64,000 nucleotides of DNA from Pseudonocardia sp. CNS-004 (GTDB lineage: Bacteria; Actinomycetota; Actinomycetes; Mycobacteriales; Pseudonocardiaceae): positions 62,001 to 126,000 of the forward strand of contig MKJV01000065.1 of the NCBI GenBank assembly GCA_001942185.1, given 5' to 3'. The notes under the pieces were generated by a model, which was given only the letters and a program-made list of their open reading frames with translations, did no database searches and was not told where the DNA came from. Within the stretch, counting starts at the first letter, position 1. The number at the start of each line of letters is the position of its first letter. Shown piece after piece: positions 38,646-49,199 of this stretch. A program made the translations under genes and the position numbers.

Positions 38646-39811
38646 GCGCACGGGCGGCGGTCGTCTGGACGCCGGAGTTCCTCGGCTACGACCTCGGCGA
38701 CGGCCACCCCCTCGACCCGATCCGGCTCGACCTCACGATGCGGCTGGCCACCGAGCTCGGTGTGCTCGAGGGCGTGGAGCCGCTGGTGCCGCGGCAGGCG
38801 CCCGACGAGGAGGTGCAACGCGTGCACGTCCCGTCGTACCTCAGCGCGGTGAAGTCGGCCCCGGAACAGGCCTTCGGGGTGGGCCACGGGCTCGGCACCG
38901 ACGACAACCCGATCTTCCTCGGGATGCACGAGGCCAGCGCGCTGGTCTGCGGCGGGTCGCTGCTCGCCGCGCGGGAGATCGCCGAGGGCCGGGCCGACCG
39001 GGCCGTCAACATCGCGGGCGGGCTGCACCACGCGATGCGCGACCGGGCCGCGGGGTTCTGCGTGTACAACGACTGCGCGGTGGCGATCTCGTGGCTGCTC
39101 GACCACGGGTTCGACCGCATCGCCTACGTCGACGTCGACGTCCACCACGGCGACGGGGTGCAGGCGGCGTTCTACGCCGACCCGCGGGTGCTCACGATCT
39201 CCCTGCACCAGCACCCGATGACGCTGTGGCCGGGCACCGGGTGGCCGGGCGAGTACGGGGAGGGCGACGCCGCGGGCACCGCCGTCAACGTGCCGCTGCC
39301 ACCGGGCACACCCGACACGAGCTGGCTGCGTGCGTTCCACGCGGTGGTGCCGTCGCTGCTCACGCAGTTCCGCCCGCAGATCCTCGTCACGCAGTGCGGC
39401 GTCGACACCCACGTCGAGGACCCGCTGGCCGACCTCGGGCTCACCGTCGACGGCCACCGCACGATCTACCGGGCGTTGCGCGAGCTCGCCACACACACGG
39501 CGGGTGGCAAATGGCTCGCCGTCGGCGGCGGCGGGTACGGCCTGTTCCGGGTGGTGCCCCGGTCGTGGACCCACCTCATCGCCACCGTGCTCGACCGCGA
39601 CGTCGAGCCGGACCGCCCGCTCCCCGCCGGCTGGGTGGCCGCACCGCGGGGCTCACCGGCCAGCAGCTGCCGATCTCGATGACCGACGGCACCGCCCCCG
39701 GGTACACCCCGTCGGATGGAGGGGGCCGACCGCGTGGACACCGCGGTCCTGGACACCCGCCGGGCGGTGTTCCCCCTGCACGGACTCGACCCCGACGACC
39801 CGAGGGACTGA
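38642..39811 (+). CDS. acuC: acetoin-utilisation/lysine deacetylase AcuC, frameshifted
   Basis: GTG 38642 overlaps the previous stop. Arginase/HDAC fold with zinc site AYVDVDVHHGDGVQAAFY, GGLHHAMRDRAAGFCVYND, ISLHQHP, and WLAVGGGGYG. Two shifts near 39640 and 39720 hide the end; joining TGQQLPISMTDGTAPGYTP with DRVDTAVLDTRRAVFPLHG gives the usual AcuC tail and stop 39811. It deacetylates proteins, typically acetyl-CoA synthetase. The gene is followed 5 bp later by a Pat-type acetyltransferase, the opposing enzyme. Confidence 0.88.
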
Positions 39812-39816
39812 CGGGC

Positions 39817-42511
39817 ATGACCACGAGCACCGACCGCGGCTACCCCCGGCACTGGGAGGCCGACGTCGTGGCGTCCGACGGGGGCATCGTGCACCTGCGC
39901 CCGATCGTGCCCGACGACGCCGACGCGTTGCTGCGGTTCCACCAGAGCCTCTCGGAGCGCACCCGCTACCTGCGCTACTTCGGCCCCTATCCGCGCATCT
40001 CCCCACGTGACCTCGAACGGTTCACCACCGTCGACCACCGCACCCGGGTGGCGCTCATCTGCCTGCTCGGCGACGAGATCATCGCCGTGGGCCGGTACGA
40101 AGGCCTGGGGCCGGGGCCGAGCGGGCGGGTCGAGTCGGCCGAGGTCGCGTTCGTCGCTCGTGACGACCACCAGAGACGCGGGCTGGGTTCGATCCTGCTC
40201 GAACACCTCGCGGCGGCCGCCAGGGAGAACGGCCTGCGCCGGTTCGAGGCCGAGGTGTTGGTGGAGAACCACCAGATGGTGCGGGTCTTCCGCGACGCCG
40301 GGTACCAGGTGAGCCGGGAGTTCGCCGAGGGCGTGCTGCACCTCGAGTTCGACATCGACCCCACGGAGCGTGCGCTCGCCGTCCGCGACTCCCGCGAGCA
40401 GCGGGCCGAGGCCCGCAGCGTGCACAACGCCCTGCACCCCACGTCCGTGGCCGTGATCGGGGCATCCACCGACCCGTCGAAGATCGGCCACGCGGTACTG
40501 GCCAACCTGCTGCGCGCCAACTTCACCGGCCCCGTCTTCCCGGTCAACCCCGACGCCCGGTCGGTGCGCGGGGTGCGGGCGTACGCGTCGGTCACCGAGA
40601 TCCCCGACGAGGTCGACCTGGCCGTGGTCGCGGTGCCCGCCGCGGGGATCGACGAGGTGATGGACTCCTGCCTCGAGAAGGGCGTCACCACCCTCGTCGT
40701 CGTGAGCGCGGGGTTCGCCGACGTGGGCGGGAGCGGCGTGGTCGCGGAGCGCCGCCTGGTGTCCGAGGCACGGGCCCACGGGATGCGGGTGATCGGGCCC
40801 AACGCGCTCGGGGTGGTCAACAACGACCCGTCGGTGCGGCTCAACGCCACGCTCGCCCCGAGCTCCCGGGCACCGGGCGGGTCGGGTTCTTCTCCCAGTC
40901 CGGCGCGCTGGGCATCGCGATCCTCGCGGCGGCGAAGGAGCACGGGCTCGGCCTGTCCACGTTCGTCTCCGCGGGCAACCGGGCCGACCTGTCGGGCAAC
41001 GACCTGCTGCAGTACTGGCAGACCGATCCGCACACCGACGTCGTCCTGCTCTACCTCGAGACGTTCGGCAACCCGCGCAAGTTCGCGCGCCTCGCGCGGC
41101 GGCTCGCGCGCACCAAGCCGATCGTCGCCGTGAAGAGCGGGCGCCACTCCGGGCCCACGGCCGCGCTGGCCGCGAGTGCGGCACCCATCGACGAGGACAG
41201 CGTGCGGGCGCTGTTCGAGCAGGCCGGCGTGATCCGCGTCGAGACGCTCACCCAGCTGTTCGACACCGCACTCCTGCTCGCCTACCAGCCGCTCCCGGCC
41301 GGGCCGAGGGTCGCGGTCGTGGGCAACTCCAGCGCGCTGGGCGTCCTGGTCTCCGACGCGCTGCTCGGCGGCGGGATGGAGCTCGCGGGCCCGCCGGTCG
41401 ACGTAGGCACGGCCGCGTCGCCCGAGGAGTTCGCCGCCGCGGTCGCCCGGGCCATCCGGGACGACCCGCCGGAGGGCGCCACCGGCGAACCTGCGGGGGC
41501 CGACGCGCTCATCGCCGTGTTCGTCCCACCTGTCGCCACCCCCGGCGCGGCGTACGCCAGGGCGCTGCGGGATGCCGTCGCCGGGTCGGACAAGCCGGTG
41601 GCGGCGGTGTTCCTCGCCGCGGAGGGGGTGCCGCACGAGCTGTCCGTCGCGCGGGAGGACGGCTCACCCGGTCCGGGCTCGGTGCCGAGCTACCCCAGCC
41701 CGGAACGCGCGGCGGCAGCACTTGCCAGGGTCAGCAGGTACGCCCGCTGGCGGGCCGGCCGGTCGGGGAGTTCGTCAGCCCGTCCGGGATCGACACCGAA
41801 CGGGCGCGGGGCGTGGTCGAGCGCCTGGGCGCCGGCAGCCCCCACCGCCTCGGTGACGCCGAGACCGTCGAGCTGCTCGCCTGCTACGGGATCCCCGTCA
41901 CCGAGTTCCGGATGGTGCCCGACGCCGACGCCGCGGTCGCGGCGGCCGAGGAGATCGGGTTCCCGGTGGCGATCAAGGCGGTCGGCGACCGCTGGCGGCA
42001 CCGCACCGACCTCGTGGGTGTCCGGCTCGACCTGGAAGAGGCGTCCGGGGTGCGGCGCGCTCACGCCGACATCGCGCGGCTCACCGGGCAGGGCGAGGTC
42101 TACGTGCAGCGGATGGCTCCGAAGGGTGTCTCCTGCGTGCTGGAGATCGTGGACGACCCGTCGTTCGGGTCGCTGCTGTCCTTCGGGGTGTCCGGGATGG
42201 CCACCGAGCTGCTCGGCGACCGGGCCTTCCGGGTGGTGCCGGTGTCCGACCAGGACGCCGCCGCGCTCGTGCGGGCCCCGCGGGCGGCGCCGCTGCTGGC
42301 CGGCTACCGGGGCACCGAGCCGGTCGACCTGGCGGCGCTGGAGGACCTGGTGCTGCGCGTCGGCCGGGTCGCCGAGGACCTCCCCGAGGTGCGTTCGCTC
42401 GTGCTCGACCCGGTGCTCACCTCGCCGGAGGGGGCGTTCGTCACGGGCGCGCGCGTCGTCCTCGGCCCGCCGCCCACCCGCGCCGACAGCGGGCCGCGGC
42501 GCCTGTCCTAG
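39817..42511 (+). CDS. Pat-type GNAT / NDP-forming acyl-CoA synthetase fusion, two frameshifts
   Basis: ATG 39817. Residues ~20-180 are a GNAT domain (GIVHLRPIVPDDADALL, VAFVARDDHQRRGLGSILLEHL). Then come CoA-binding, succinyl-CoA-ligase-like and ATP-grasp domains (PTSVAVIGASTDPSKIGHAVL, GFFSQSGALGIAIL, VELLACYGIPVTEF, FPVAIKAVG). Frames change near 40866 and 41755. The GNAT-first order is that of actinobacterial PatA, which acetylates acetyl-CoA synthetase and senses acyl-CoA or nucleotides through its C-terminal half. AcuC lies just upstream. An active acyl-CoA synthetase role is less likely. Confidence 0.85.
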
Positions 42512-42513
42512 CA

Positions 42514-42715
42514 CATATGAAGTGGCGTGGTTTGCGTGGCGGTGCCGGTAGCGGAACCTCAGACGCCTTCTCGCTCCGGGAGCTCCTCCTCATGGACGCC
42601 AGTTCACCGCGTCGGAGCTGTCCTCGCGAGAAGCGCCTGAGAACCCGCGGCGGTGCCGGTGGCGTGCTCCCACGAAGCGGCTCCGCCGCTTATAACACCA
42701 CCTGGGCGGCCTAGC
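42514..42715. repeat. large imperfect palindrome between pat and fumarase
   Basis: GCGGTGCCGGTAGCG (42539) and GCGGTGCCGGTGGCG (42650) bracket the core as direct repeats. Inside, CCTCAGACGCCTTCTCGC and the revcomp of GCGAGAAGCGCCTGAG pair as a long imperfect stem continuing through GGGAGCTCC/GGAGCTG. A short AAGCGGC-tcc-GCCGCTT hairpin follows, then TATAA. It lies between convergent genes. It is too elaborate for a simple terminator and has the look of a dispersed extragenic palindrome. Confidence 0.5.
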
Positions 42716-42722
42716 CTCCGAG

Positions 42723-44371
42723 CTACCGGCGGAAGGAGACCTGCAGCGTCGGCCGGCTCACGCCGGCGAAGAAGTCGTTGCCCTTGTCGTCCACCACCAC
42801 GAAGGCGGGGAAGTCCTCCACCTCGATCCGCCAGACCGCCTCCATCCCGAGCTCGGGGTACTCGAGCACGTCGACCTTGCGGATGCAGTCCTGGGCCAGC
42901 CGCGCGGCCGGGCCGCCGATCGAGCCGAGGTAGAACCCGCCGTGGGTGGCGCAGGCGTCGGTCACCTGCTTCGACCGGTTGCCTTGGCCAGCATCACGAG
43001 CGACCCGCCCGCGGCCTGGAACTGCTCGACGTAGGAGTCCATCCGCCCGGCCGTGGTGGGACCGAACGAGCCCGACGCGTAGCCCTCGGGCGTCTTGGCC
43101 GGGCCGGCGTAGTAGACGGGGTGGTCGCGCAGGTACTGCGGCATCGGCTCGCCCGCCTCCAACCGCTCGGCGATCTTGGCGTGGGCGATGTCGCGGGCCA
43201 CGACGAGCGGGCCGGTGAGCGACACCCGTGTCTTCACCGGCAGCGTCGAGAGCTGTGCGCGGATGTCGGCCATCGGCCGGTTGAGATCCACGTGCACGAC
43301 CTCGTCCGACAGGTCACCCTCGGTGGCCTCCGGCAGGAACTGGGCGGGGTCGCGTTCGAGCTGCTCCAGGAACACGCCGTCGGGGGTGATCTTGGCCTTG
43401 GCCTGGCGGTCGGCGGAGCAGGACACCGCGATCCCCACGGGGAGGGAGGCGCCGTGGCGGGGGAGTCGGATCACCCGCACGTCGTGGCAGAAGTACTTGC
43501 CGCCGAACTGCGCGCCGATGCCGAACTCGCGCGTCAGCTCCAGCACCTGCTGTTCGAGATCGCGGTCGCGGAAAGCGTGGCCCAGCTCGGAACCCTCGGC
43601 GGGGAGGTTGTCCAGGTAACGCGCGGAGGCGAGCTTGGCGACCTTGAGCGTGTACTCCGCCGACATCCCGCCGACCACCACCGCGAGGTGGTAGGGCGGG
43701 CAGGCGGCGGTGCCGAGCGAGCGCAGCTTCTCGTCGAGGAACGCCGCGAGCTTCTTCGGGTTCAGCAGCGCCTTCGTCTCCTGGTAGAGGAAGGTCTTGT
43801 TGGCCGAGCCGCCACCCTTGGCCATCACCAGGAACTCGTACTTGGGCGCCTGGCCCGGCGCGGTGTACAGCTCCACCTGGGCGGGCAGGTTCGTGCCGGT
43901 GTTCCGCTCGTCCCAGAACGACGTGGGCGCCATCTGCGAGTAGCGCAGGTTCAGCTCGTCGTAGGCCTCGAAGACGCCCCGCGAGATCGCGCGCTCGTCG
44001 TCGCCGCCGGTGAGCACGGTCTCGGTGCGCTTGGCGACGACGATCGCGGTGCCGGTGTCCTGGCACATCGGAAGCACCCCGCCCGCCGACACGCACGCGT
44101 TGCGCAGCAGGTCGGTGGCCACGAACCGGTCGTTGGGGGAGGCCTCCGGGTCGTCGACGATGGAGCGAAGCTGCGCGAGGTGCGACGGCCGCAGCATGTG
44201 CTGGATGTCGCGCACCGACTCGCGCACGAGCGCGGTGATCGTCGACGGGTCGATCTCGAGGAAGGTGCGGCCCGCCGCCTCGACGACGCGCCCCGGAGGC
44301 AGGTCGAGCAGGCGGTAGTCGGTGTCGTCCGGGCCGAGGGGAAGCACATCGGTGTGGTGGAACTCGGGCAC
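42723..44371 (-). CDS. class I (iron-sulfur) fumarate hydratase, frameshifted
   Basis: GTG 44371; ~549 residues when joined. The three [4Fe-4S] cysteines are visible as LPMCQDTGT (~105), AVSCSADR (~310) and DACATHGG (C-terminal). Also [12 protein letters not shown] and [15 protein letters not shown]. At ~42970 one G is lost (LAKG / [15 protein letters not shown]), moving the last ~80 residues to another frame. It hydrates fumarate to malate in the TCA cycle and is oxygen-sensitive. It diverges from a molybdopterin hydroxylase gene. Confidence 0.92.
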
Positions 44372-44556
44372 CCGATGAAACTAACAGCGTAGGGAAATCG
44401 ACCTTGCAGAATGGTCGGGAGGCCGGACCGGCCCCCGACCAGTCCGACCTCCCGTGGTGCGCGCGTCGACAGGCCGGCGCGCGAAGCCTCCGGTGGGAGA
44501 GGTTCTCCCGCCGACGGTTCCGCGTCAACTGCTGGGCACGTCCGGCCTACTGACCG

Positions 44557-44562
44557 TAGTGT
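44557..44562 (+). promoter_or_regulatory. leaderless -10 box of molybdopterin hydroxylase
   Basis: TAGTGT ends 7 nt before ATG 44570, which has no Shine-Dalgarno. The same GTCGACC spacer start appears before the LacI gene (TACCGT, 31522). Confidence 0.45.
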
Positions 44563-44569
44563 CGACCAC

Positions 44570-46939
44570 ATGCCAGGATCGATTCTCGGGACCTCCGTAC
44601 GCCGCGTCGAGGACCGTGACCTCATCACCGGCGCCAGCACCTACGTCGGAAACCTCGCCCTCGACGGTGTCCTGCACCTCGCGTTCGTACGCTCCCCGTT
44701 CGCCCATGCCGTGATCAGCGGCATCGACACGTCCGCAGCGGCCGCGGCGCCGGGCGTCGTGGCGGTGTACACAGCAGGCGACCTCGACCTGCCGGCACAC
44801 CACGGCCTCATGGTCGTCAACAAGGACCTGCCGCGTCCCCCGCTCGCCACCGACCGCGCCCGCTTCGTGGGCGAGGCGGTGGCGGTCGTGGTCGCCGAGA
44901 CCAAGGCGGCCGCCGTCGACGCGGTCGAGCTGGTGGAGGTCGACTACGACCCGTTGCCTGCGGTGGTCGACATGGAGGCCGCGCTCGAGCCGGACGCGGA
45001 GCTGCAGTTCCCGCAGCTCGGCACGAACCTGGCCGACGGCCACCGGTCCACCGACGAGGACGTCCTCGCCGACGCCGAGGTCGTCGTGCGGGCGCGTCTG
45101 GTGAACCAGCGCCTCGCCGTGATGCCGATGGAGGGCAACGCGATCGCCGTCCTGCCCGGTGGGTACGAGGGCGCCGACCACGACCTCACGATCTGGGTCT
45201 CCACCCAGATGCCGCACGGCTTCCGCGCCCAGGCGGCCGCGCTGTTCGGGCTGGAGCAGGACCGGGTGCGGGTGATCGCACCGCACGTGGGGGGCGGGTT
45301 CGGCGGCAAGGCGGGCATGCTCGCCGAGCACACCGCGGCCGTCGGGGTGGCACGGGCGCTCGGCCGTCCGGTCACCTGGGTGGAGACCAGGTCGGAGAAC
45401 CTCGTGTCCATGCCGCAGGGGCGCGGGCAGGTCGCCTACTACGAGCTGGGCCTCACCCGCGAGGGCGTGATCACCGGGCTGCGGGCGCGGGTGGTCGGCG
45501 ACAGCGGCGCGTACGCCGGGTTCGGCGGCGGGCTGGTGTTCATGTCGACCCACACGATGGCCACCGGTGTGTACCGGATCCCGAAGCTGTCCTTCGACGG
45601 TGCCGTCGCGCTCACCAACACCACACCGATGGGCGCGTTCCGGGGCGCGGGCCGTCCGGAGGCCACGGCACACATCGAGCGGATGATCGACATCGCGGCG
45701 GCGGAGCTGGGCGTCGACCCGGTCGAGCTGCGGCGGCGCAACTTCATCCAGCCCGACGAGTTCCCGTACCAGACCCTGTCCGGCGTGCGCTACGACATCG
45801 GCGACTACGACCTGTCGCTGCGCGAGGCGCTGCGGATCGTCGACTACGAGAAGCTGCGCGAGGAGCAGGCCTCCCGGCGGGAGTCGGGCGACCCGGTGCA
45901 GCTCGGCATCGGTGTCAGCGTGTACGTCGAGATCACCGGGGGTGCCGGCGACGAGTACGGCTCGGTCACCGTCCACCCCGACGGCTCCGCGACGATCTCG
46001 GCGGGCACGTCCGCCCACGGCCAGGGGCACGCCACGTCGTTCGCCATGGTGGCGAGCGACCGGCTCGGGATCCCGGTGGAGAAGATCCGCTTCGTGCAGT
46101 CCGACACCGCCACGGTGCCGCGCGGCGGGGGCACGGGCGGGTCGCGGTCGCTGCAGATGGCGGGCAACGCCGTCGGGGCCGCGGCAGACGACGTGCTCGA
46201 GCAGGGCCGCAAGCGCGCCGCCGCGATGCTGGAGGCGTCCGTCGACGACGTGCGGCTCACCGACGACGGCGAGTTCGGCGTGGCCGGCGTGCCCTCGGTG
46301 TCGCTCACGTGGGCGCAGGTCGCGAGCGGTGCCGACGCCGACGGCGAGCAGCTGTTCGCCGGGCTGGACTTCCACCAGGACAGCGCGACGTTCCCGTTCG
46401 GGGCGCACGTTGCCGTGGTGGAGGTCGACACCGACACCGGCCGGGTCACGCCGCGGCGCCACGTCGCGGTGGACGACTGTGGTCGCGTGCTCAACCCGCT
46501 GATCGTGGAGGGCCAGCAGCACGGCGGGCTGGCGCAGGGGATCGCGCAGGCGCTGTACGAGGAGGTCGTCTTCGATTCCGAGGGCCAGCCGCTCACCGGC
46601 ACGCTCGCCGACTACCGGATGCCCAGCGCGGCCGACCTCATGATGTTCGAGGCGTCCAACACCGAGACGCCGACGCCGCTCAACCCGCTGGGGGCGAAGG
46701 GCATCGGCGAGTCGGCCACGGTGGGTTCCACTCCGGCCGTGCAGAACGCCGTGGTCGACGCGCTGAGCCCGCTCGGGGTGCGGCACGTCGACCTGCCGTG
46801 CACACCGGAGCGGGTGTGGCGGGCGGTGCGCGACGCGCGCGCCGGGGCACCCGCGGACCTGTGGCGGGAGCCGCCCGCCGTGTTCGCGACGCTCCCGGTG
46901 CAGGGCGAGACGAACGGGGCGGCCGAGGGCACCATCTGA
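44570..46939 (+). CDS. xanthine dehydrogenase-family molybdopterin-binding subunit, orphan
   Basis: 789 residues from ATG 44570. CoxL/XdhB-type large subunit: GTSVRRVEDRDLITGASTYV at the start, VGGGFGGK Mo-pterin loop near residue 240, active-site segment AFRGAGRPEA, GTSAHGQGHATSFAMVASD, and LNPLGAKGIGESATVGS at the end with the catalytic Glu. The AFRGAGR loop differs from AYRCSFR of true CO dehydrogenase (form I), so it is a form-II/other hydroxylase. No FAD (CoxM) or 2Fe-2S (CoxS) subunit genes adjoin it, which is unusual. Substrate unknown. Confidence 0.87.
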   Translation: MPGSILGTSVRRVEDRDLITGASTYVGNLALDGVLHLAFVRSPFAHAVISGIDTSAAAAAPGVVAVYTAGDLDLPAHHGLMVVNKDLPRPPLATDRARFVGEAVAVVVAETKAAAVDAVELVEVDYDPLPAVVDMEAALEPDAELQFPQLGTNLADGHRSTDEDVLADAEVVVRARLVNQRLAVMPMEGNAIAVLPGGYEGADHDLTIWVSTQMPHGFRAQAAALFGLEQDRVRVIAPHVGGGFGGKAGMLAEHTAAVGVARALGRPVTWVETRSENLVSMPQGRGQVAYYELGLTREGVITGLRARVVGDSGAYAGFGGGLVFMSTHTMATGVYRIPKLSFDGAVALTNTTPMGAFRGAGRPEATAHIERMIDIAAAELGVDPVELRRRNFIQPDEFPYQTLSGVRYDIGDYDLSLREALRIVDYEKLREEQASRRESGDPVQLGIGVSVYVEITGGAGDEYGSVTVHPDGSATISAGTSAHGQGHATSFAMVASDRLGIPVEKIRFVQSDTATVPRGGGTGGSRSLQMAGNAVGAAADDVLEQGRKRAAAMLEASVDDVRLTDDGEFGVAGVPSVSLTWAQVASGADADGEQLFAGLDFHQDSATFPFGAHVAVVEVDTDTGRVTPRRHVAVDDCGRVLNPLIVEGQQHGGLAQGIAQALYEEVVFDSEGQPLTGTLADYRMPSAADLMMFEASNTETPTPLNPLGAKGIGESATVGSTPAVQNAVVDALSPLGVRHVDLPCTPERVWRAVRDARAGAPADLWREPPAVFATLPVQGETNGAAEGTI

Positions 46940-46959
46940 CGCCGCACCGTCCGGCACAG

Positions 46960-47042
46960 CGACTCACCTGCATCCAGACCCCGACTCGCGGGAATCCGGG
47001 TACCCCGTTCCCGCGAGTCGTGGTCTGCGTGCAGCCGAGTCG
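46960..47042. terminator. long two-way terminator palindrome, GACTCGCGGGA family
   Basis: Arms of ~35 nt with few mismatches meet at a perfect core CGACTCGCGGGAA / TTCCCGCGAGTCG (loop TCCGGGTACCCCG). It lies between convergent stops at 46939 and 47072. The flank GTCGGGGTCTGGGTGCGG is identical at 53705, beside a sister hairpin. Confidence 0.65.
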
Positions 47043-47071
47043 GGGTCTGGGTGCGGGGAGCCGGGCTCGGG

Positions 47072-48196
47072 TCAGAGCGGGACCATCCCGCACCAGAACA
47101 GCGAGGCGTCCCCGACGTCGACGTCGTACTTGCGGGCGAAGGTGAGCCGCCCGTCGTCGCCGACTCCGAACACCGAGAAGCCGGCGGCCACCTCCCGGAC
47201 CCGGTCGCCCTCCCGGACGGTCGCCGGCGCCACGGCCGCCGTGACCAGCATCTTCCCGGCCGGGTGGATGGTGAGGGTGCGGGCGTGCACGGCCTCGATG
47301 CCGATCGTCTGGACCAGCGTGGGCTCACCGCTGCCGGGGTCGACGGAGAACACGGCCACGGTGTTCTCGCCGTCGTTCTCGCAGGTGTGGCCGTCCGAGC
47401 GGTTGACGAGGTAGACGTTCCGGCCGTTCGGGTGGACGCGGATCGGGCCCAGGTACTGCACGGGGGCACGCCGCTCGGGGCGTGCCACGGTGGCGGCGGT
47501 GTACCGCGGTGACGGGGTGATCCCGTCGCGGTGCACCCCGTAGGTCAGCACCTCGTTGCTGCGCTCCATCGAGACGTACATCCACGGCTCGGTGGGGTGG
47601 AAGTCCACGTGCCGCGGCCCGAAACCCAGCCCGTCGCCGTCGGTGACGGACTGCGTGCCCGACAGCCGGCCGTCGGCGAAGCGGAACACCTTCAGCGCGC
47701 CGGGGTTCGCCGGCGCGTTCGCGGTGGCGTCGTCGCCGCGGGTGCTGAGGACGACGAGGTCGCCTGCGGGGGCGATGCGCACCTGGTGGGCGTAGTGGCC
47801 TGCGTCGACGGGTTCGTGTCGGGCGACCGGCGCGCCGATCGTGCCGTCCGGTTCCAGGGCGTGCACGGTCAGGGCGGAGGGCTGGTTGTAGGCGGTCAGC
47901 AGGTGGCGCCCGGCCGGGTCGACGGTGATGTGGATCGGTCGGCTGCCGAGGACGAGGGGAGTGCCGAGCTCGGTGAGCCGGCCGGTCGCGCGGTCGATCC
48001 GGTAGGTGGCGACGCCGTGCGTGTCGTCCGCCGTGGACCGGTTGCTGTAGGCCACGTAGAGCACCGGCGCTTCCGGGTGCTCCCGGACGTACTGCACGGC
48101 TGCGGGCGCACGTGTGGTGCTGTCCGGGGTGAGGGTGAGCGCGGCGTCGTCCACCCTGTGGACGGTGAGGTGGGCGCCGACCGCGGCGTAGAACAT
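47072..48196 (-). CDS. lactonase, 6-phosphogluconolactonase-like beta-propeller
   Basis: 374 residues from ATG 48196. Seven-bladed propeller of the Pgl/YbhE type: repeated blade ends such as SRPIHITVDPAGRHLLTAYN, GPRHVDFHPTEPWMYVSMERSNEV and GPIRVHPNGRNVYLVNRSD. No signal peptide, so cytosolic. It may hydrolyse 6-phosphogluconolactone or another sugar lactone. No pentose-phosphate genes adjoin it. Confidence 0.83.
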   Translation of the reverse strand: MFYAAVGAHLTVHRVDDAALTLTPDSTTRAPAAVQYVREHPEAPVLYVAYSNRSTADDTHGVATYRIDRATGRLTELGTPLVLGSRPIHITVDPAGRHLLTAYNQPSALTVHALEPDGTIGAPVARHEPVDAGHYAHQVRIAPAGDLVVLSTRGDDATANAPANPGALKVFRFADGRLSGTQSVTDGDGLGFGPRHVDFHPTEPWMYVSMERSNEVLTYGVHRDGITPSPRYTAATVARPERRAPVQYLGPIRVHPNGRNVYLVNRSDGHTCENDGENTVAVFSVDPGSGEPTLVQTIGIEAVHARTLTIHPAGKMLVTAAVAPATVREGDRVREVAAGFSVFGVGDDGRLTFARKYDVDVGDASLFWCGMVPL

Positions 48197-48368
48197 GGTC
48201 GGGACGGTAGCGCCACCTCGTCGGGTGTTCGCCGATCGGTTGATCCTGTTCGTCCGTCTCGCGATATCGATCACCCTTGTCCGATCCGTTGATCAATGGC
48301 CCCCCGATCGTGTGCCCCGTGCCGGATTGGGCGAGACTGCCCGCCGTGACGATGGGTGAGGTGACGGT

Positions 48369-49199
48369 ATGAGGCTGGCGACGATCCGCACGGCGACGGG
48401 CCACCGTGCGGTCCGGGTCGACGCGACCCACGCGGTGGAGACCGGGGAGGCCGACGTCCGTGCGCTGCTGGACCGGCCCGACTGGGCCGAGCACGCCGCG
48501 GCCGCGTCCGGGCCGACCCACGCGGTCGAGGGCCTGGACCTCGCCCCGCTCGTGCCGTCGCCGGAGAAGATCATCTGCGTCGGGCTGAACTACCGCGACC
48601 ACGTCCTCGAGATGGGCAACCAACTGCCCGCCTACCCGACCGTGTTCGCGAAGTACGCCCCGGCGCTCGTCGGCGCCCACGACGACATCGTCCTGCCCCG
48701 CTCGTCGACGGCGATCGACTGGGAGGTGGAGCTGACGGTCGTGATCGGCCGCCCGGTGCGGCACGCCACCCCGGAGCAGGCGCAGGCCGCCATCGCCGGC
48801 TACACCGTGCTCAACGACGTGAGCGTGCGCGACTTCCAGCGCCGCACCTCGCAGTTCCTGCAGGGGAAGACGTTCGAGCACACGACCCCGCTGGGGCCGT
48901 GGCTCGTGACCCCCGACGAGCTCCCGGAGGGCGGCTGGGAGGTCTCCACCGTCCTCGACGGCGAGACGATGCAGCGCTCGACCACCGACGAGCTGGTGTT
49001 CTCCCCGGTGGACCTGGTCGTCTACCTCTCCGGGATCGTCACGCTGAACCCGGGCGACGTGATCGCCACCGGCACCCCGGGCGGCGTCGGGCACGCCCGC
49101 AAGCCCCCGCGTTACCTCACCGACGGGGCACAGCTCGTCACCCGCATCGAGGGCATCGGGGAGTGCCGCAACACCTGCCGGCTGGAGGCGGCACCGTGA
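48369..49199 (+). CDS. fumarylacetoacetate/fumarylpyruvate hydrolase family
   Basis: 276 residues from ATG 48369 with GGTGAGGTGACGG upstream. FAH C-domain: EKIICVGLNYRDHVLEMG, FAKYAPALVGAHDDIVLP, DWEVELTVVIGRP (metal-binding Glu-x-Glu), GYTVLNDVSVRDFQ, and GDVIATGTPGGVG. Its stop overlaps the start of a mycothiol-dependent isomerase; together they fit the last steps of gentisate breakdown (maleylpyruvate to fumarylpyruvate to fumarate plus pyruvate). Confidence 0.88.
   Translation: MRLATIRTATGHRAVRVDATHAVETGEADVRALLDRPDWAEHAAAASGPTHAVEGLDLAPLVPSPEKIICVGLNYRDHVLEMGNQLPAYPTVFAKYAPALVGAHDDIVLPRSSTAIDWEVELTVVIGRPVRHATPEQAQAAIAGYTVLNDVSVRDFQRRTSQFLQGKTFEHTTPLGPWLVTPDELPEGGWEVSTVLDGETMQRSTTDELVFSPVDLVVYLSGIVTLNPGDVIATGTPGGVGHARKPPRYLTDGAQLVTRIEGIGECRNTCRLEAAP

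Noticed and set aside
44570..46939. Aerobic CO dehydrogenase large subunit
   Set aside because: The active-site loop lacks the AYRCSFR Cys of form I enzymes, and no CoxM/CoxS genes adjoin it.
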